DNA of 64,000 bases from Streptosporangium saharense (GCF_014203715.1 NZ_JACHJP010000013.1:62001-126000); one strand, 5' to 3'. Shown: positions 18,922-28,220, counted from the stretch's first letter. Numbers and translations are program-made. The notes: generated from the letters alone by a model not told the origin.

Positions 18922-18940
18922 TTCCATTTATTATGTGGAA
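18922..18940. promoter_or_regulatory. Inverted repeat between the monooxygenase and its TetR gene
   Basis: TTCCA (18922-18926) and TGGAA (18936-18940) are separated by an AT-rich 9-base spacer in the 68-base divergent region. Further TTCCA copies lie at 18894-18898 and 18947-18951. The position suits a TetR operator controlling both directions; this is inferred. Confidence 0.45.
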
Positions 18941-18952
18941 GGGGCATTCCAG

Positions 18953-19519
18953 TTGTCAACGCCCGCTGGAACCCGGCGCCGGGCCGACGCCGTCCGCAAC
19001 CGTCAGCTCGCCCTGGACGCCGCGACCGCGCTGATGGCCGAGCCGGACGCGTCCCTCACCGTTGAGGTCATCGCCAGGAAGGCGGGCCTGGGAGCGGCGA
19101 CCGTGGTGCGCGCCTTCGGCTGCAAGGACGCGCTGCTGGACGCCGCCGTTTCGCGCCTGCTCGATCCGGTCGTACGGCGTGCCCGCGAGCTGATCGCCGA
19201 GACCACGCCCACGCGGGCCCTGCACGTCTTCCTCCGCGAGCTGATCGCCTTCCAGGCCGCGCACCACGCCATCAACGACCAGTTGGGGGGCCTGGATCTG
19301 CCCGCCACCACGGCCCTGCGCGCCGATCTTGTCCGGGCCGTCGAGGAGATGATCGACGGGGCGCGCCACGAGGGCACGGTCCGCACCGACATCGACCCCG
19401 CCGTCACCACGACCCTGCTCGGTGAGACCGCCCTGGCGGTCGCCCGCGCCCAGCCCTCCTGCCCGGAGCTGGTCGAGGCCTACCTCACGGTCCTGCTGGA
19501 CGGCCTGCGACCCCGGTGA
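18953..19519 (+). CDS. TetR-family transcriptional regulator
   Basis: The 188-aa repressor has an N-terminal helix-turn-helix (LTVEVIARKAGLGAATVVRAFGCKDALLDAAVS, broken at the turn) and an all-helical ligand domain. The usual YxYF recognition segment is replaced by VVRAFGCKD. TTG 18953 is preferred because GGAAGGGG lies 8 bases upstream; GTG 18935 is in frame but falls inside the inverted repeat. It most likely represses the divergent FAD monooxygenase and itself. Confidence 0.85.
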   Translation: MSTPAGTRRRADAVRNRQLALDAATALMAEPDASLTVEVIARKAGLGAATVVRAFGCKDALLDAAVSRLLDPVVRRARELIAETTPTRALHVFLRELIAFQAAHHAINDQLGGLDLPATTALRADLVRAVEEMIDGARHEGTVRTDIDPAVTTTLLGETALAVARAQPSCPELVEAYLTVLLDGLRPR

Positions 19520-19586
19520 TCCAGTAGGCTTCCGGGCGATGTCCGAAAAGCCCGAACCGCAGGACCTGGACGGGTGCTGAGCGCCG

Positions 19587-20636
19587 ATGTCCCTCCAGCT
19601 ACCGCAGGCGTTGGCGGCCCCGCTCTCCTGGACCGGGGTGGCGGCGTGGCCGTACGAGATGGATGAGGATCTGCTGCGCGCTGAGGGCGCGCGGTACACG
19701 GTGGTGGCCGCGCGGCTGCGGGGTTCGGTGCGGGACACCGACGCGCACGCGAGCCAGGTGTGGCGGCACAACACCGGGGACAGCGTGGACGCCTACCGCT
19801 CGTGGATGGCGGAGAACGCGCCCGGCGACCGGGCGAACCGGCTGGCCGACGCCGCGGAGCTGGTGGGCCTCGCGCTTCTGACGGCGGCCGTGGCCGCGTT
19901 GATGTGGAAGCTGGGGGTGATAGCCCAGCTCGTCGCGCTGGTGGTCGCCGCCGCCCGGACCGTGGCCTCGCCGGGGGCTGTGGTGGCGGCCGTGGCCAGG
20001 ACCCGCCGCGCCCTGCGCGCGCTGCTCGACGACGTCGTCCACTTCCTCGCGCGCGGCGTGGTGGAGCCGATGAAGCGCGCGGTGGCGCTCCTGCGGACCG
20101 GCGCGGGCCGTCTGCGGGGTCGGCCCGCGGACTGGGACCCGCTCAGGGCCGCCGCCAACCGCGACGTGAACGTCTCGGCGATCCGGCCGCGCCCGGGTTT
20201 TCGCGGCTCACCCTTCCGCAACAGCACCCGGCCGGTGTGGCGGCGGGACGGCGAGCCCGTCTACCGGTCGGACACCCGGCATCCCGACGAGATCTTCTCC
20301 GAGGGCTTCCGGCCGAAGAACCCGCACAACACCGACCTGAACGGATACGTCGCCCACCTGGACGAGAAGGCGCGCAACTCGGCCTTCGTCAGCACCAGCT
20401 ACTCCGACAGGATTCATCTCCAGTGGCACGAGTACGGCCGCCAGGGCTGGGTGTACGACATCCGCACCCCCGGTGCCACCGGCCTCCGGCTGCCGAACTC
20501 CAGCTACGACGAGGTCGTCTTCCCCGGGGGGATCTCCCCGGAGTACGTCATGCGGGCCAGGCCGTACCGGGTGGGGCGTAAGGGTGAGGTGACGGTCGGG
20601 GAGTGGTTGGAGAATCCGCACGCGTCGCCTGGCTGA
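19587..20636 (+). CDS. ESX-type polymorphic toxin with pertussis-like ADP-ribosyltransferase domain
   Basis: This 349-aa protein has an N-terminal helical WXG/CpnT-like region (1-90), two hydrophobic stretches (about 92-126) and a C-terminal domain (about 220-335) matching the mono-ADP-ribosyltransferase pattern of pertussis toxin and scabin: Arg227 in VYRSDTR, the STS motif at 269-271 (SAFVSTSYSD) and a candidate catalytic Glu309 in YDEVVFPGGI. The residue two before Glu is Tyr and not the usual Gln/Glu, so the target class is unclear. Inference: a secreted antagonism toxin. No immunity gene is apparent next to it. Its last 89 bases are antisense to the EspC-like gene. Confidence 0.72.
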   Translation: MSLQLPQALAAPLSWTGVAAWPYEMDEDLLRAEGARYTVVAARLRGSVRDTDAHASQVWRHNTGDSVDAYRSWMAENAPGDRANRLADAAELVGLALLTAAVAALMWKLGVIAQLVALVVAAARTVASPGAVVAAVARTRRALRALLDDVVHFLARGVVEPMKRAVALLRTGAGRLRGRPADWDPLRAAANRDVNVSAIRPRPGFRGSPFRNSTRPVWRRDGEPVYRSDTRHPDEIFSEGFRPKNPHNTDLNGYVAHLDEKARNSAFVSTSYSDRIHLQWHEYGRQGWVYDIRTPGATGLRLPNSSYDEVVFPGGISPEYVMRARPYRVGRKGEVTVGEWLENPHASPG

Positions 20637-20919
20637 CGGCCTCCACGCTGAGGGTCTCGGCCCGTCGGTAGCCGGTGTCCATCTGACCCAGTGCCCGCCC
20701 TGCGTCGTCCAGGTCGGTCACGACCGACTCCAGCGACGCGGTGAGCGCGCCGAGCGTCCGTTCCAGGAGGTCGCCCAGCAGCCCGCCGACGGGTCCCGGG
20801 CCGAACACGGCCCCCGAGGTCCCGAGCGCGTGCCCGTGGGCGGCCAGGTCCTCGCCTGCGCCGCTGAGCCCGGCGGACGCCGTACGGAAACTGGGCGAGC
20901 GGACCTCCAGGGGGTTCAT
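20548..20919 (-). CDS. WXG100/EspC-like helical protein
   Basis: The 123-aa protein has two predicted helices with a Gly-rich turn (FRTASAGLSGAGEDLAAHGHALG … LLGDLLERTLGALTASLESVVTDLDDAGRAL) and a disordered Pro-rich tail. This is the pattern of ESX-associated small proteins that pair with toxins in actinobacteria. Its start overlaps the stop of the YbaB-like gene (ATGA, 20916-20919), so the two are coupled. The 3' end runs 89 bases into the toxin gene on the opposite strand, which is unusual. Confidence 0.65.
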   Translation of the reverse strand: MNPLEVRSPSFRTASAGLSGAGEDLAAHGHALGTSGAVFGPGPVGGLLGDLLERTLGALTASLESVVTDLDDAGRALGQMDTGYRRAETLSVEAVSQATRADSPTTPRPSPHPYAPPGTAWPA

Positions 20920-21308
20920 CCACGACCCTCGATCCGGCGGGCGAGCTCCTCGATCTCCCGCACGAAGTCGTTCATCTTCCGCAGCGACTCCTCCTGGACG
21001 GTGCCCAGCGTCTCCGCCAGACCCGTCACGTCAACCGCCCCGTGGCGGGCGTCGAGGTTCGAGCGCAGGTCGCCGAGCGCGGCGTTGACGGCGTGCACGA
21101 CCTGGTCGCACAGTTCCCGCAGGCCCAGCCGCATGACCCGGGGGTCGGCCTGCAACGAGGTGAGCAGGCCGTCGGGCGAGACCCTGGCGACGATCCGCCC
21201 GTCCGCCGCCGTGCCCTCGCCCCCGGGGAGCTCCTCGTCGGGCGGCCGGTCGGCCGTGTCGAGCGCCCGGCGCGCCTCCTCCAGGAACCGGTCGAAGTCC
21301 TCTGTCAT
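20916..21308 (-). CDS. YbaB/EbfC-family protein
   Basis: A 130-aa protein. The C-terminal half (GLRELCDQVVHAVNAALGDLRSNL … EESLRKMNDFVREIEELARRIEGRG) has the heptad-like pattern of YbaB/EbfC proteins. These are often found as divergent copies next to WXG100 genes in actinobacterial toxin loci. ATG 21308 is the first start outside the upstream AraC-type gene. The role is probably as a partner or chaperone of the EspC-like protein; this is inferred from context only. Confidence 0.7.
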   Translation of the reverse strand: MTEDFDRFLEEARRALDTADRPPDEELPGGEGTAADGRIVARVSPDGLLTSLQADPRVMRLGLRELCDQVVHAVNAALGDLRSNLDARHGAVDVTGLAETLGTVQEESLRKMNDFVREIEELARRIEGRG

Positions 21309-21358
21309 GAACCGCCACGGTAGGGACGGCGGCCTACAACCAGGTGAACGCGGGGCTT

Positions 21359-22336
21359 CTAGCGGAAGGAGCGGCGGTAGGCGGCCGGGGTGGTGTGCAG
21401 GGCGGTGTGGAAACGGCGCCGGAGGTTGACCGCGGAGGAGAGGCCGACGCGGGTGGCGATGGTCTCGACGGGCAGGTCGGTCTCCTCCAGCATGGCGCGG
21501 GTGGCGGCAAGGCGGCGTTCCAGCAGCCAGCGGGCGGGCGGGACGCCGAGCTGTTCGGTGAACTGGCGGGTGAGGGTGCGCGGGGAGACGCCGGAGCGGA
21601 CGGCCATGTCCTCGACGGTGACCTGGTCGGGCAGGCGCGACAGGAGCCATTCGAGCAGCGGGGCCAGGGAGTCCGGCATGGGGCCGGTGGTGGGGAGCGG
21701 AGGGTACTGACGCTGGCAGCCCTCGCGGTGCGGACCGGCCGCGAGCTGGCGGCCGATGCGCATGGCGTGGGCCGCGCCGTGCTCCTGGAGGACCTGGTGG
21801 AGGCAGAGGTCGAGGGTGGCGGCCGAGGCCCCGGCGGTGGCGACGTCGCCGTGATCGACGTAGATGACGGTGTTGTCGAGAACGACGCGGGGGTGGCGGA
21901 TGGCCAGCTCGTTGGAGAGCTCCCAGTGGACGGAGGCGCGGCGGCCGTCCAGGAGACCCAGGGCGGCGGGGACGAAGATCCCGGCGGCGACGGCGACGAT
22001 GCGCGCGCCTCGCGCGTGGGCTCGGGACACCGCGTCGAGCACGGCGGGCGAGGGAGCGAGGGTCCAGCTCCAGCCCGCGATGACCACGGTCTCGGCGTCG
22101 TCGATGGCCTCAAGGCCGTTGTCCACCTGGATGGGGGCGCCGAGGGTCGTGGGGAGAGAACCGGGATGCTCGGCGCACAGGCTGAAGCCGTAGTGCTGGG
22201 GGATGTCGGGGCCGTGATAGCCGAAGACGGCCGAGGCGGACGTCACCGGATAGAGCTCCTGCTTCGGAGCGACCAGGGCGACCACGCGATGCGAGCTGGA
22301 AGGCGTGGGGGGCGTTTCCGGGCAGTGCAGGGTCAT
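21359..22336 (-). CDS. GlxA-family transcriptional regulator (DJ-1/PfpI + AraC HTH)
   Basis: The 325-aa protein has an N-terminal DJ-1/PfpI-like domain (VVALVAPKQELYPVTSASAVFG … VVIAGW … IVAVAAGIFVPAALGLLDGRRASVHW, in pieces) and a C-terminal AraC helix-turn-helix pair (TVEDMAVRSGVSPRTLTRQFTEQLGVPPARWLLERR, then LPVETIATRVGLSSAVNLRRRF). The nucleophile-elbow Cys of DJ-1 enzymes is replaced (AAGIF), as usual in regulators. It is divergent from an MFS exporter gene with 72 bases between the starts and probably controls it. Confidence 0.9.
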   Translation of the reverse strand: MTLHCPETPPTPSSSHRVVALVAPKQELYPVTSASAVFGYHGPDIPQHYGFSLCAEHPGSLPTTLGAPIQVDNGLEAIDDAETVVIAGWSWTLAPSPAVLDAVSRAHARGARIVAVAAGIFVPAALGLLDGRRASVHWELSNELAIRHPRVVLDNTVIYVDHGDVATAGASAATLDLCLHQVLQEHGAAHAMRIGRQLAAGPHREGCQRQYPPLPTTGPMPDSLAPLLEWLLSRLPDQVTVEDMAVRSGVSPRTLTRQFTEQLGVPPARWLLERRLAATRAMLEETDLPVETIATRVGLSSAVNLRRRFHTALHTTPAAYRRSFR

Positions 22337-22408
22337 GGCGTAAATGTACCCAATGATGTCATCTGGGACACCGGCGCCCTGAGCTGGAAAAACCCAGAAT
22401 TGGGGCTT

Positions 22409-23614
22409 ATGTGGACGAGGAACTTCAGCCTCTACTTCGTTGCCCGTACGGTCTCACTGCTCGGTGACGCGATGATGCCCGTCGCCTCGGCACTGGCGAT
22501 CGGCAAAGTTTACGGGATCGCGGGCGTCGGCTACACGCTCGCGATCTGGACCACGTCGGCCGTGCTGGTCATGCTGTTCGGCGGCGTCTTCGCCGACCGG
22601 ATCGGCGCCCGGCGCCTGATGATCGCCGCGGACGTGCTCAGGGTCATCACCCAGGCGTGCGTGGCCATCGCCTTCCTGAACGGTGCCCCGCCCCTCGGCC
22701 TGCTGCTGGCGATGGCGTTCCTGTCGGGCATCGGCGCCGGGACGTTCGAACCGTGCGTCAACGGCATGGTCCCCCTGGTCGCCAAGGACCCGCAGCGGGC
22801 CAACGCGACGCTGAAGGTCGCCGAGGCGATCACCCAACTGGCGGGTCCCGCGCTGGCCGGAATCCTCATCGTCCTCACCGGGCCGGTCTTCGTCTACACG
22901 CTGGACGCCGCGACGTTCCTGGTCAGCGGGGTGTTCCTGCTGCTGGTCCGGGTCACCGTACCCAAACCGGCGCCCTCCAACGTGCTCAGCGACCTGCGCA
23001 GGGGCTGGGACGAGTTCAAGGCCCTGAACTGGATGTGGTCGGTCATCCTGGTCTGGGTGTTCTGGGGGGTCCTGGTGGTCGGGCCGTACGTGCCGCTGTC
23101 GTCGCAGGTCATCGGGGCCGACTACGGCTGGGTGATGACGGCGCTCGGCCTCGGCACAGTGATGGGCGGGCTGGTGGCGATCAGGCTCAGACCGGCCAAG
23201 CCGCTGGCGGCCGGGGCCATGGCGCTGAGCGGATACGTGGCGGCGCCGTTGACGGTCGCGCTCGGGCTGCCGCTGCCGATGCTGATGGTCGGGCACCTGC
23301 TCGGGGGATACGCGCTGGCGTTCTGGTCGGTGATGTGGTCCACCAGCGTCCAGACGCAGGTCGCGCCGGACGTGGTGAACCGGGTCAACGCCTACCAGGT
23401 GGCCGGCTCTGTCTCGGGCATGGCGGTCGGGCAGGCCATCGCCGGTCCGGTCACCACGCTGGTCGAGCCGCGCACGTTCATCCTGGGGTCGGCGCTGGTG
23501 ACGGTCGGCGTGGTGGTGGCGTTGCTGCTGATCAAGCCGGTCAGGCAGCTCGGCCGGGCCTCCCAGGAGAACGTGGTCCCGTCGATCGTGACCCCGGCCG
23601 AGACGCTGACGTAG
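22409..23614 (+). CDS. MFS transporter (DHA3/MefA-like)
   Basis: The 401-aa protein has about 12 transmembrane helices and the loop 2-3 motif GGVFADRIGARRLM characteristic of the major facilitator superfamily. It resembles macrolide-efflux/enterobactin-exporter-type members that export drugs or siderophores. The open frame continues upstream through the antisense AraC gene, but ATG 22409 starts the first helix region. Expression is likely governed by the divergent GlxA-type regulator. Confidence 0.85.
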   Translation: MWTRNFSLYFVARTVSLLGDAMMPVASALAIGKVYGIAGVGYTLAIWTTSAVLVMLFGGVFADRIGARRLMIAADVLRVITQACVAIAFLNGAPPLGLLLAMAFLSGIGAGTFEPCVNGMVPLVAKDPQRANATLKVAEAITQLAGPALAGILIVLTGPVFVYTLDAATFLVSGVFLLLVRVTVPKPAPSNVLSDLRRGWDEFKALNWMWSVILVWVFWGVLVVGPYVPLSSQVIGADYGWVMTALGLGTVMGGLVAIRLRPAKPLAAGAMALSGYVAAPLTVALGLPLPMLMVGHLLGGYALAFWSVMWSTSVQTQVAPDVVNRVNAYQVAGSVSGMAVGQAIAGPVTTLVEPRTFILGSALVTVGVVVALLLIKPVRQLGRASQENVVPSIVTPAETLT

Positions 23615-23840
23615 CGGGTCACCGCGGGCCTGGACATCGTGGTGGCGGGGGCGACGACGATGTCCAGGCTGGGGTACGGCCCGGCACGCGACACCCGAGC
23701 GATGGGCGCCGCCAGGAGGCCGTGGCTGACGTTGCCGGGCATCCGTGATGTGACTGTCGTTGTCCGTGGGGCGGCCACGGGCGGGTTGCGTCGATAAGGT
23801 TGGGGCACCGATCGCTCGACCCGGAAGGCCAAGATCTACT

Positions 23841-26800
23841 GTGGCTGATTCGTTTGTGCACCTGCATGTTCACACCGAGTACTCCATGCTGGACGGCGCA
23901 GCGAAGATCGGGAAGATGGCCGATCGGGTCAGCCAGCTCGGCATGCCCGCCATCGCGATGAGCGACCACGGCAACCTGTTCGGCAGCTACGAGTTCAACA
24001 AGAAGATCACCGGCGCCGGGATCAAGCCGATCATCGGGATCGAGGGCTACGTGAGCCCCGAGTCCCGCTTCCACAAGAAGCCCGTCTTCTGGGGGGAGCC
24101 GCACCAGCGCAGGTTCGACGAGCAGCGCGGGATCGGCGGTGACGTCTCGGCGTCAGGCACCTACCTGCACAAGACGATGTGGGCCTACAACGCCCAGGGC
24201 CTGAAGAACCTCTTCAAGATCTCTTCGCTGGCCTCGCTCGAAGGCCACATGAAGAAGTACCCCCGCATGGACGACGAGCTGTTCTCCGAGTACCACGAGG
24301 GGATCATCGCGACGACCGGCTGCCCGTCCGGCGCCGTCCAGACGCGGCTGCGGCTCGGCCAGTTCGACAAGGCCCTGGAGCACGCGGCGAAGTACCAGGA
24401 GATCTTCGGCAGGGAGAACTACTTCCTGGAGCTGATGGACCACGGGAAGATCCTCATCGAGACCTGTGTCCGCGACCAGCTCCTGGAGATCGGCAGGCGG
24501 CTCAACATCCCGCCGCTGGTCACCAACGACTCCCACTACGTCACCGAGGACCAGGCGACCGCCCACGACGCGTTGCTGTGCGTCGGCACCAACTCCCAGA
24601 TCGACGCGCCCGACCGGTTCCGCTTCTCCGGGGCCGGTTACTACATCCGGTCGGCCGAGGAGATGCGCGGCCTGGACCACGACGAGCTGTGGAAGCAGGG
24701 CTGCGACAACACCCTCCTGATCGCCGAACGGGTCGAGTCCTACGAGGAGGTGTTCGCCCACCGGGACCTCGCCGCCAAGTTCCCCGTCCCCGAAGGGGAG
24801 ACGGAGATGAGCTGGCTGCGCAAGGAGTGCGCCCGCGGCGCCGTCCGCCGGTTCGGCGACCCCGTCCCCGCCGAGGTCGTCGAGCGCATCGAGTACGAAC
24901 TCGGCGTGATCGAGACGATGGGGTTCCCCGGCTACTTCCTCGTCGTCGCCGACATCTGCCAGTACGCCCGCGACAACGGCATCTGGGTCGGCCCCGGCCG
25001 AGGCTCGGCCACCGGGTCGATGGTCGCCTACGTCACCGGCATCACCGAACTCGACCCCATCGAGCACCAGCTTCTGTTCGAGCGGTTCCTCAACCCCGAA
25101 CGCATCTCGATGCCCGACGTCGACCTGGACTTCGACGAGCGTCGGCGCGGCGACATGATCCGCTACGTCACCGAGCGGTACGGCGAGGACAACGTCTCGC
25201 TGATCATCACCTACATGACGATCAAGTCGAAGGCCGCCGTGAAGGACGCGGGCCGCGTCCTCGGTTACCCCTTCGCCGTCGGCGAGAAGATCACCAAGGC
25301 GTTCCCGCCCGCCGTCATGGGCAAGGAGATCCCGCTCACCGGCATCTTCGACAAGGACCACCCTCGGTACGCGGAGGCCAGCGAGCTTCGCAAGCTGTAC
25401 GAGGAGGACGTCGACGTCAAGAAGGTCATCGAGACCGCGCTCGGCCTTGAGGGGCTGACCCGTGGCACCGGTGTCCACGCCGCCGGTGTCATCCTGTCGT
25501 CCCAGCCGCTGGTCGACGTCATGCCGATCTTCATGCGGCAGGACGACGGCGCCCGCATCACCGGCTTCGACGGGCCGTCCAGTGAGAACATGGGCGCGCT
25601 CAAGATGGACTTCCTGGGTCTGCGCAACCTCACCGTGCTCGGTGACGCGGTCGAGAACATCAAGGCCAACCGCGGCATCGAGCTCGACATGCTCAAGGTG
25701 CCGCTGGACGACAAGAAGGCCTACGAGCTGCTGGCCGCCGGGTGGACGCTGGGCGTGTTCCAGCTCGACTCGTCCATGATGCGCGACCTCACCAAGCTGA
25801 TCGCCCCCACGGAGTTCGAGGACGTCTCGTCGATCCTGGCGCTTGGCCGTCCCGGTCCGATGGGCGCGAACGCGCACGTCAACTACGCGCTGCGCAAGGC
25901 CGGAACGCAGAAGGTCGAGCCGATCCACCCCGACCTCAAGGACGCCCTTGAGCCGATCCTCGGCAACACCTACCACCTGGTGGTCTACCAGGAGCAGGTC
26001 ATGGCCATCGCCCAGCAGCTCGCCGGTTACACCCTCGGCGGCGCCGACATCCTCCGGCGCGCGATGGGCAAGAAGAAGAAGGAGGAGATGGACAAGCAGT
26101 GGGCCACGTTCTCCTCCGGCATGGTCAGCAAGGGCTTCACCGAGGAGCACGCCAAGGCCGTCTGGGACGTCCTTGAGCCCTTCAGCTCCTACGGCTTCAA
26201 CAAGTCCCACACCGCTGGATACGGACTCGTCTCCTACTGGACCGCCTACCTGAAGGCCAACTACCCCGCCGAGTACATGGCGGCGCTGCTGACCTCGGTC
26301 GGTACGAACAAGGACCGCATGGCCATCTACCTGGCCGAATGCCGCCGGATGAAGGTCCGCGTCCTGCCGCCCTCGGTCAACGAGTCCAACCTGCGTTTCG
26401 CCGCCGTCGGCGAGGACGTCCGGTTCGGCCTCGGCGCGGTCCAGAACGTCGGTGACGGCCCGATCCAGGGGATCATCTCGGCCCGCAAGGAGTACGGGAA
26501 GTACGTCGACTTCAACGACTTCCTCACCAAGGTCCCCGTCCAGGTCTGCAACAAGCGCACGATCGAATCACTGATCAAGGCCGGGGCCTTCGACGACCTC
26601 GAACACCCGCGGTTCGGGCTCGTCATGGTCCACGAGCAGGCCATCGACTCCGTCATCGACGTCAAGAAGAAGGAGGCGATCGGACAGGACTCCCTGTTCG
26701 GCGCCTTCGAGGACTCGGGTGACGGTGACACCGCCTTCGCCGTCGTCGTCCCGACGAACGAGTGGGACAAGAAGACCAAGCTCGCCTTCGAGCGCGAGAT

Positions 26801-27434
26801 GCTCGGCCTCTATGTCTCCGACCATCCCCTCAACGGGGCCGAACGCGTCCTGGAGAAGAACCGCACCCACTCGATCGCGCAGGTCCTCAACGGCGACGCC
26901 GACCGGGAACGCGGTGAGATCAAGATCTCCGGCATCATCTCCGGCGTCGAGAAGAAGGTCACCAAGCAGGGCAACGTCTGGGCGATCCTCAAGATCGAAG
27001 ACCACGACGGCAGCCTCGAAGTCCCCTGTTTCCCCACGACCTACCAGCTCTACGGCGACAACCTCGCCCCCGACCTCGTCGTCGCGTGCACCGGCAAGAT
27101 CCGCATCCGGGAGAACGGCGAAGACGCCAGCGTCAGCTTCAACGCCGTCGCCTTCGAGTTCCTCGACATCTCCAGGGTCCCCCAGCCCGGCGACAAGGAC
27201 CCGATCATCATCTCCCTGCAGGAGAGCAGGATCGACCGCAAGCTCGTCGACGAGCTGAAGCAGATGTTCCGGACCCACCGGGGCGACACCCCGGTCCAGT
27301 TCATGGTCGAACGCCTCAACCGGCGCAAGGTCCTCGTGGAGATCGCCCCGGAGTACAAGATCAACCTCGCCAACGGCGCCTTCGCCGGAGACCTCAAGGT
27401 CCTCCTCGGTCCCAACGCCCTGGCCGACTACTGA
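23841..27434 (+). CDS. dnaE: DNA polymerase III alpha subunit
   Basis: The 1197-aa C-family replicative polymerase has an N-terminal PHP domain (FVHLHVHTEYSMLDGAAKI, SDHGNLFGSYEF), the catalytic palm with Asp residues in MPDVDLDFDERRRGDMI, fingers with FNKSHTAGYGLVSYWTAYLK, a helix-hairpin-helix region and an OB fold near 1000-1090. Length and PHP motifs fit DnaE1 and not the shorter ImuB-linked DnaE2. GTG 23841 follows GGAAGG; the frame upstream is not coding. dnaE is not normally near fol or gvp genes, so this may be a relocated or additional copy. Confidence 0.95.
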   Translation: MADSFVHLHVHTEYSMLDGAAKIGKMADRVSQLGMPAIAMSDHGNLFGSYEFNKKITGAGIKPIIGIEGYVSPESRFHKKPVFWGEPHQRRFDEQRGIGGDVSASGTYLHKTMWAYNAQGLKNLFKISSLASLEGHMKKYPRMDDELFSEYHEGIIATTGCPSGAVQTRLRLGQFDKALEHAAKYQEIFGRENYFLELMDHGKILIETCVRDQLLEIGRRLNIPPLVTNDSHYVTEDQATAHDALLCVGTNSQIDAPDRFRFSGAGYYIRSAEEMRGLDHDELWKQGCDNTLLIAERVESYEEVFAHRDLAAKFPVPEGETEMSWLRKECARGAVRRFGDPVPAEVVERIEYELGVIETMGFPGYFLVVADICQYARDNGIWVGPGRGSATGSMVAYVTGITELDPIEHQLLFERFLNPERISMPDVDLDFDERRRGDMIRYVTERYGEDNVSLIITYMTIKSKAAVKDAGRVLGYPFAVGEKITKAFPPAVMGKEIPLTGIFDKDHPRYAEASELRKLYEEDVDVKKVIETALGLEGLTRGTGVHAAGVILSSQPLVDVMPIFMRQDDGARITGFDGPSSENMGALKMDFLGLRNLTVLGDAVENIKANRGIELDMLKVPLDDKKAYELLAAGWTLGVFQLDSSMMRDLTKLIAPTEFEDVSSILALGRPGPMGANAHVNYALRKAGTQKVEPIHPDLKDALEPILGNTYHLVVYQEQVMAIAQQLAGYTLGGADILRRAMGKKKKEEMDKQWATFSSGMVSKGFTEEHAKAVWDVLEPFSSYGFNKSHTAGYGLVSYWTAYLKANYPAEYMAALLTSVGTNKDRMAIYLAECRRMKVRVLPPSVNESNLRFAAVGEDVRFGLGAVQNVGDGPIQGIISARKEYGKYVDFNDFLTKVPVQVCNKRTIESLIKAGAFDDLEHPRFGLVMVHEQAIDSVIDVKKKEAIGQDSLFGAFEDSGDGDTAFAVVVPTNEWDKKTKLAFEREMLGLYVSDHPLNGAERVLEKNRTHSIAQVLNGDADRERGEIKISGIISGVEKKVTKQGNVWAILKIEDHDGSLEVPCFPTTYQLYGDNLAPDLVVACTGKIRIRENGEDASVSFNAVAFEFLDISRVPQPGDKDPIIISLQESRIDRKLVDELKQMFRTHRGDTPVQFMVERLNRRKVLVEIAPEYKINLANGAFAGDLKVLLGPNALADY

Positions 27435-27458
27435 CCCACTCCGGCCGCTGTGGTGTTC

Positions 27459-28220
27459 TCACCGTCGGACATACACCTCGATGCCGTCGAGAATCCTCGC
27501 GAGACCGAATTCGAAGCCGTCGAGCGGGGGTTCGTCGGAGAGGAACGTCGGGTTCTCCAGCGCGTCCGCGACGGCGTTGAGGTCGCGGGAGCGGAGCTGG
27601 CCGTCCAGGAAGACGCGGACCGCGCGCACCGCCCGTTGCTGGTCGGGGTTCGCCCGGCGCAACGCGGCCGGTGTCGGGGTGTTGCGCCGCAGGTTGGCAC
27701 CGTACCGGGCGTGGCTGTCGAGGAGATAGGCGCAGTTCAGCATCTGCTGCGCCTCCATACCGGTCGGCCGGAGCACGGTGATCAGCGCGTCCAGCCAGGC
27801 CGCGTTGTGCGGGGTCAGGGAGACGGTCGTCGGCACGTCCAGCAGCCATGGGCGCGAGAGGAAGCGTTCGAACAGTCGGCGTGACCACAGCGCGGCGGCC
27901 TCTCGCCAGTCGCCGTCCGGCAGCGCGGGCGGGTCACCCCAGGCGCGGTCGGCCAGGAGCACGACGAGTTCTTCCTTGGAGCTGACGTAGCGGTACAGCG
28001 CGTTGGTGGTCACGCCGATCCGGCCGGCCACCTTCGGCAGCGAGGCGGCGGCGATGCCCTCCGCATCGGCCAGTTCCGTTGCCACCGCGATGATCTCCTC
28101 GACGCTGTGCGCCGGTTTGGGGCCGCGCCGCCCCCCGGCGTCGACGACGCCCCAGGCCGCGGCCAGGCCGGGCGGCAGCGCCTCAAGGTCGGCGTCGTCG
28201 GGGCTCTTACGTGGGGTCAT
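27459..28220 (-). CDS. TetR-family regulator with TetR_C tetracycline-type C-domain
   Basis: The 253-aa protein has a helix-turn-helix (IAAASLPKVAGRIGVTTNALYRYVSSKEELVVLLADRAWG in pieces, about 55-95) preceded by a 45-residue Pro/Asp-rich extension. ATG 28220 follows GAGAGGACACC. The ligand domain has the form seen in TetR_C_1 proteins controlling exporters or membrane proteins. An 8-bp inverted repeat sits between it and the divergent membrane-protein gene, suggesting autorepression plus control of that gene. Confidence 0.87.
   Translation of the reverse strand: MTPRKSPDDADLEALPPGLAAAWGVVDAGGRRGPKPAHSVEEIIAVATELADAEGIAAASLPKVAGRIGVTTNALYRYVSSKEELVVLLADRAWGDPPALPDGDWREAAALWSRRLFERFLSRPWLLDVPTTVSLTPHNAAWLDALITVLRPTGMEAQQMLNCAYLLDSHARYGANLRRNTPTPAALRRANPDQQRAVRAVRVFLDGQLRSRDLNAVADALENPTFLSDEPPLDGFEFGLARILDGIEVYVRR

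Noticed and set aside
24153-26210. 685-codon minus-strand open frame inside dnaE
   Set aside because: The opposite strand encodes conserved polymerase motifs, and this frame shows no domain and a Leu/Val/Asp-rich shadow composition.
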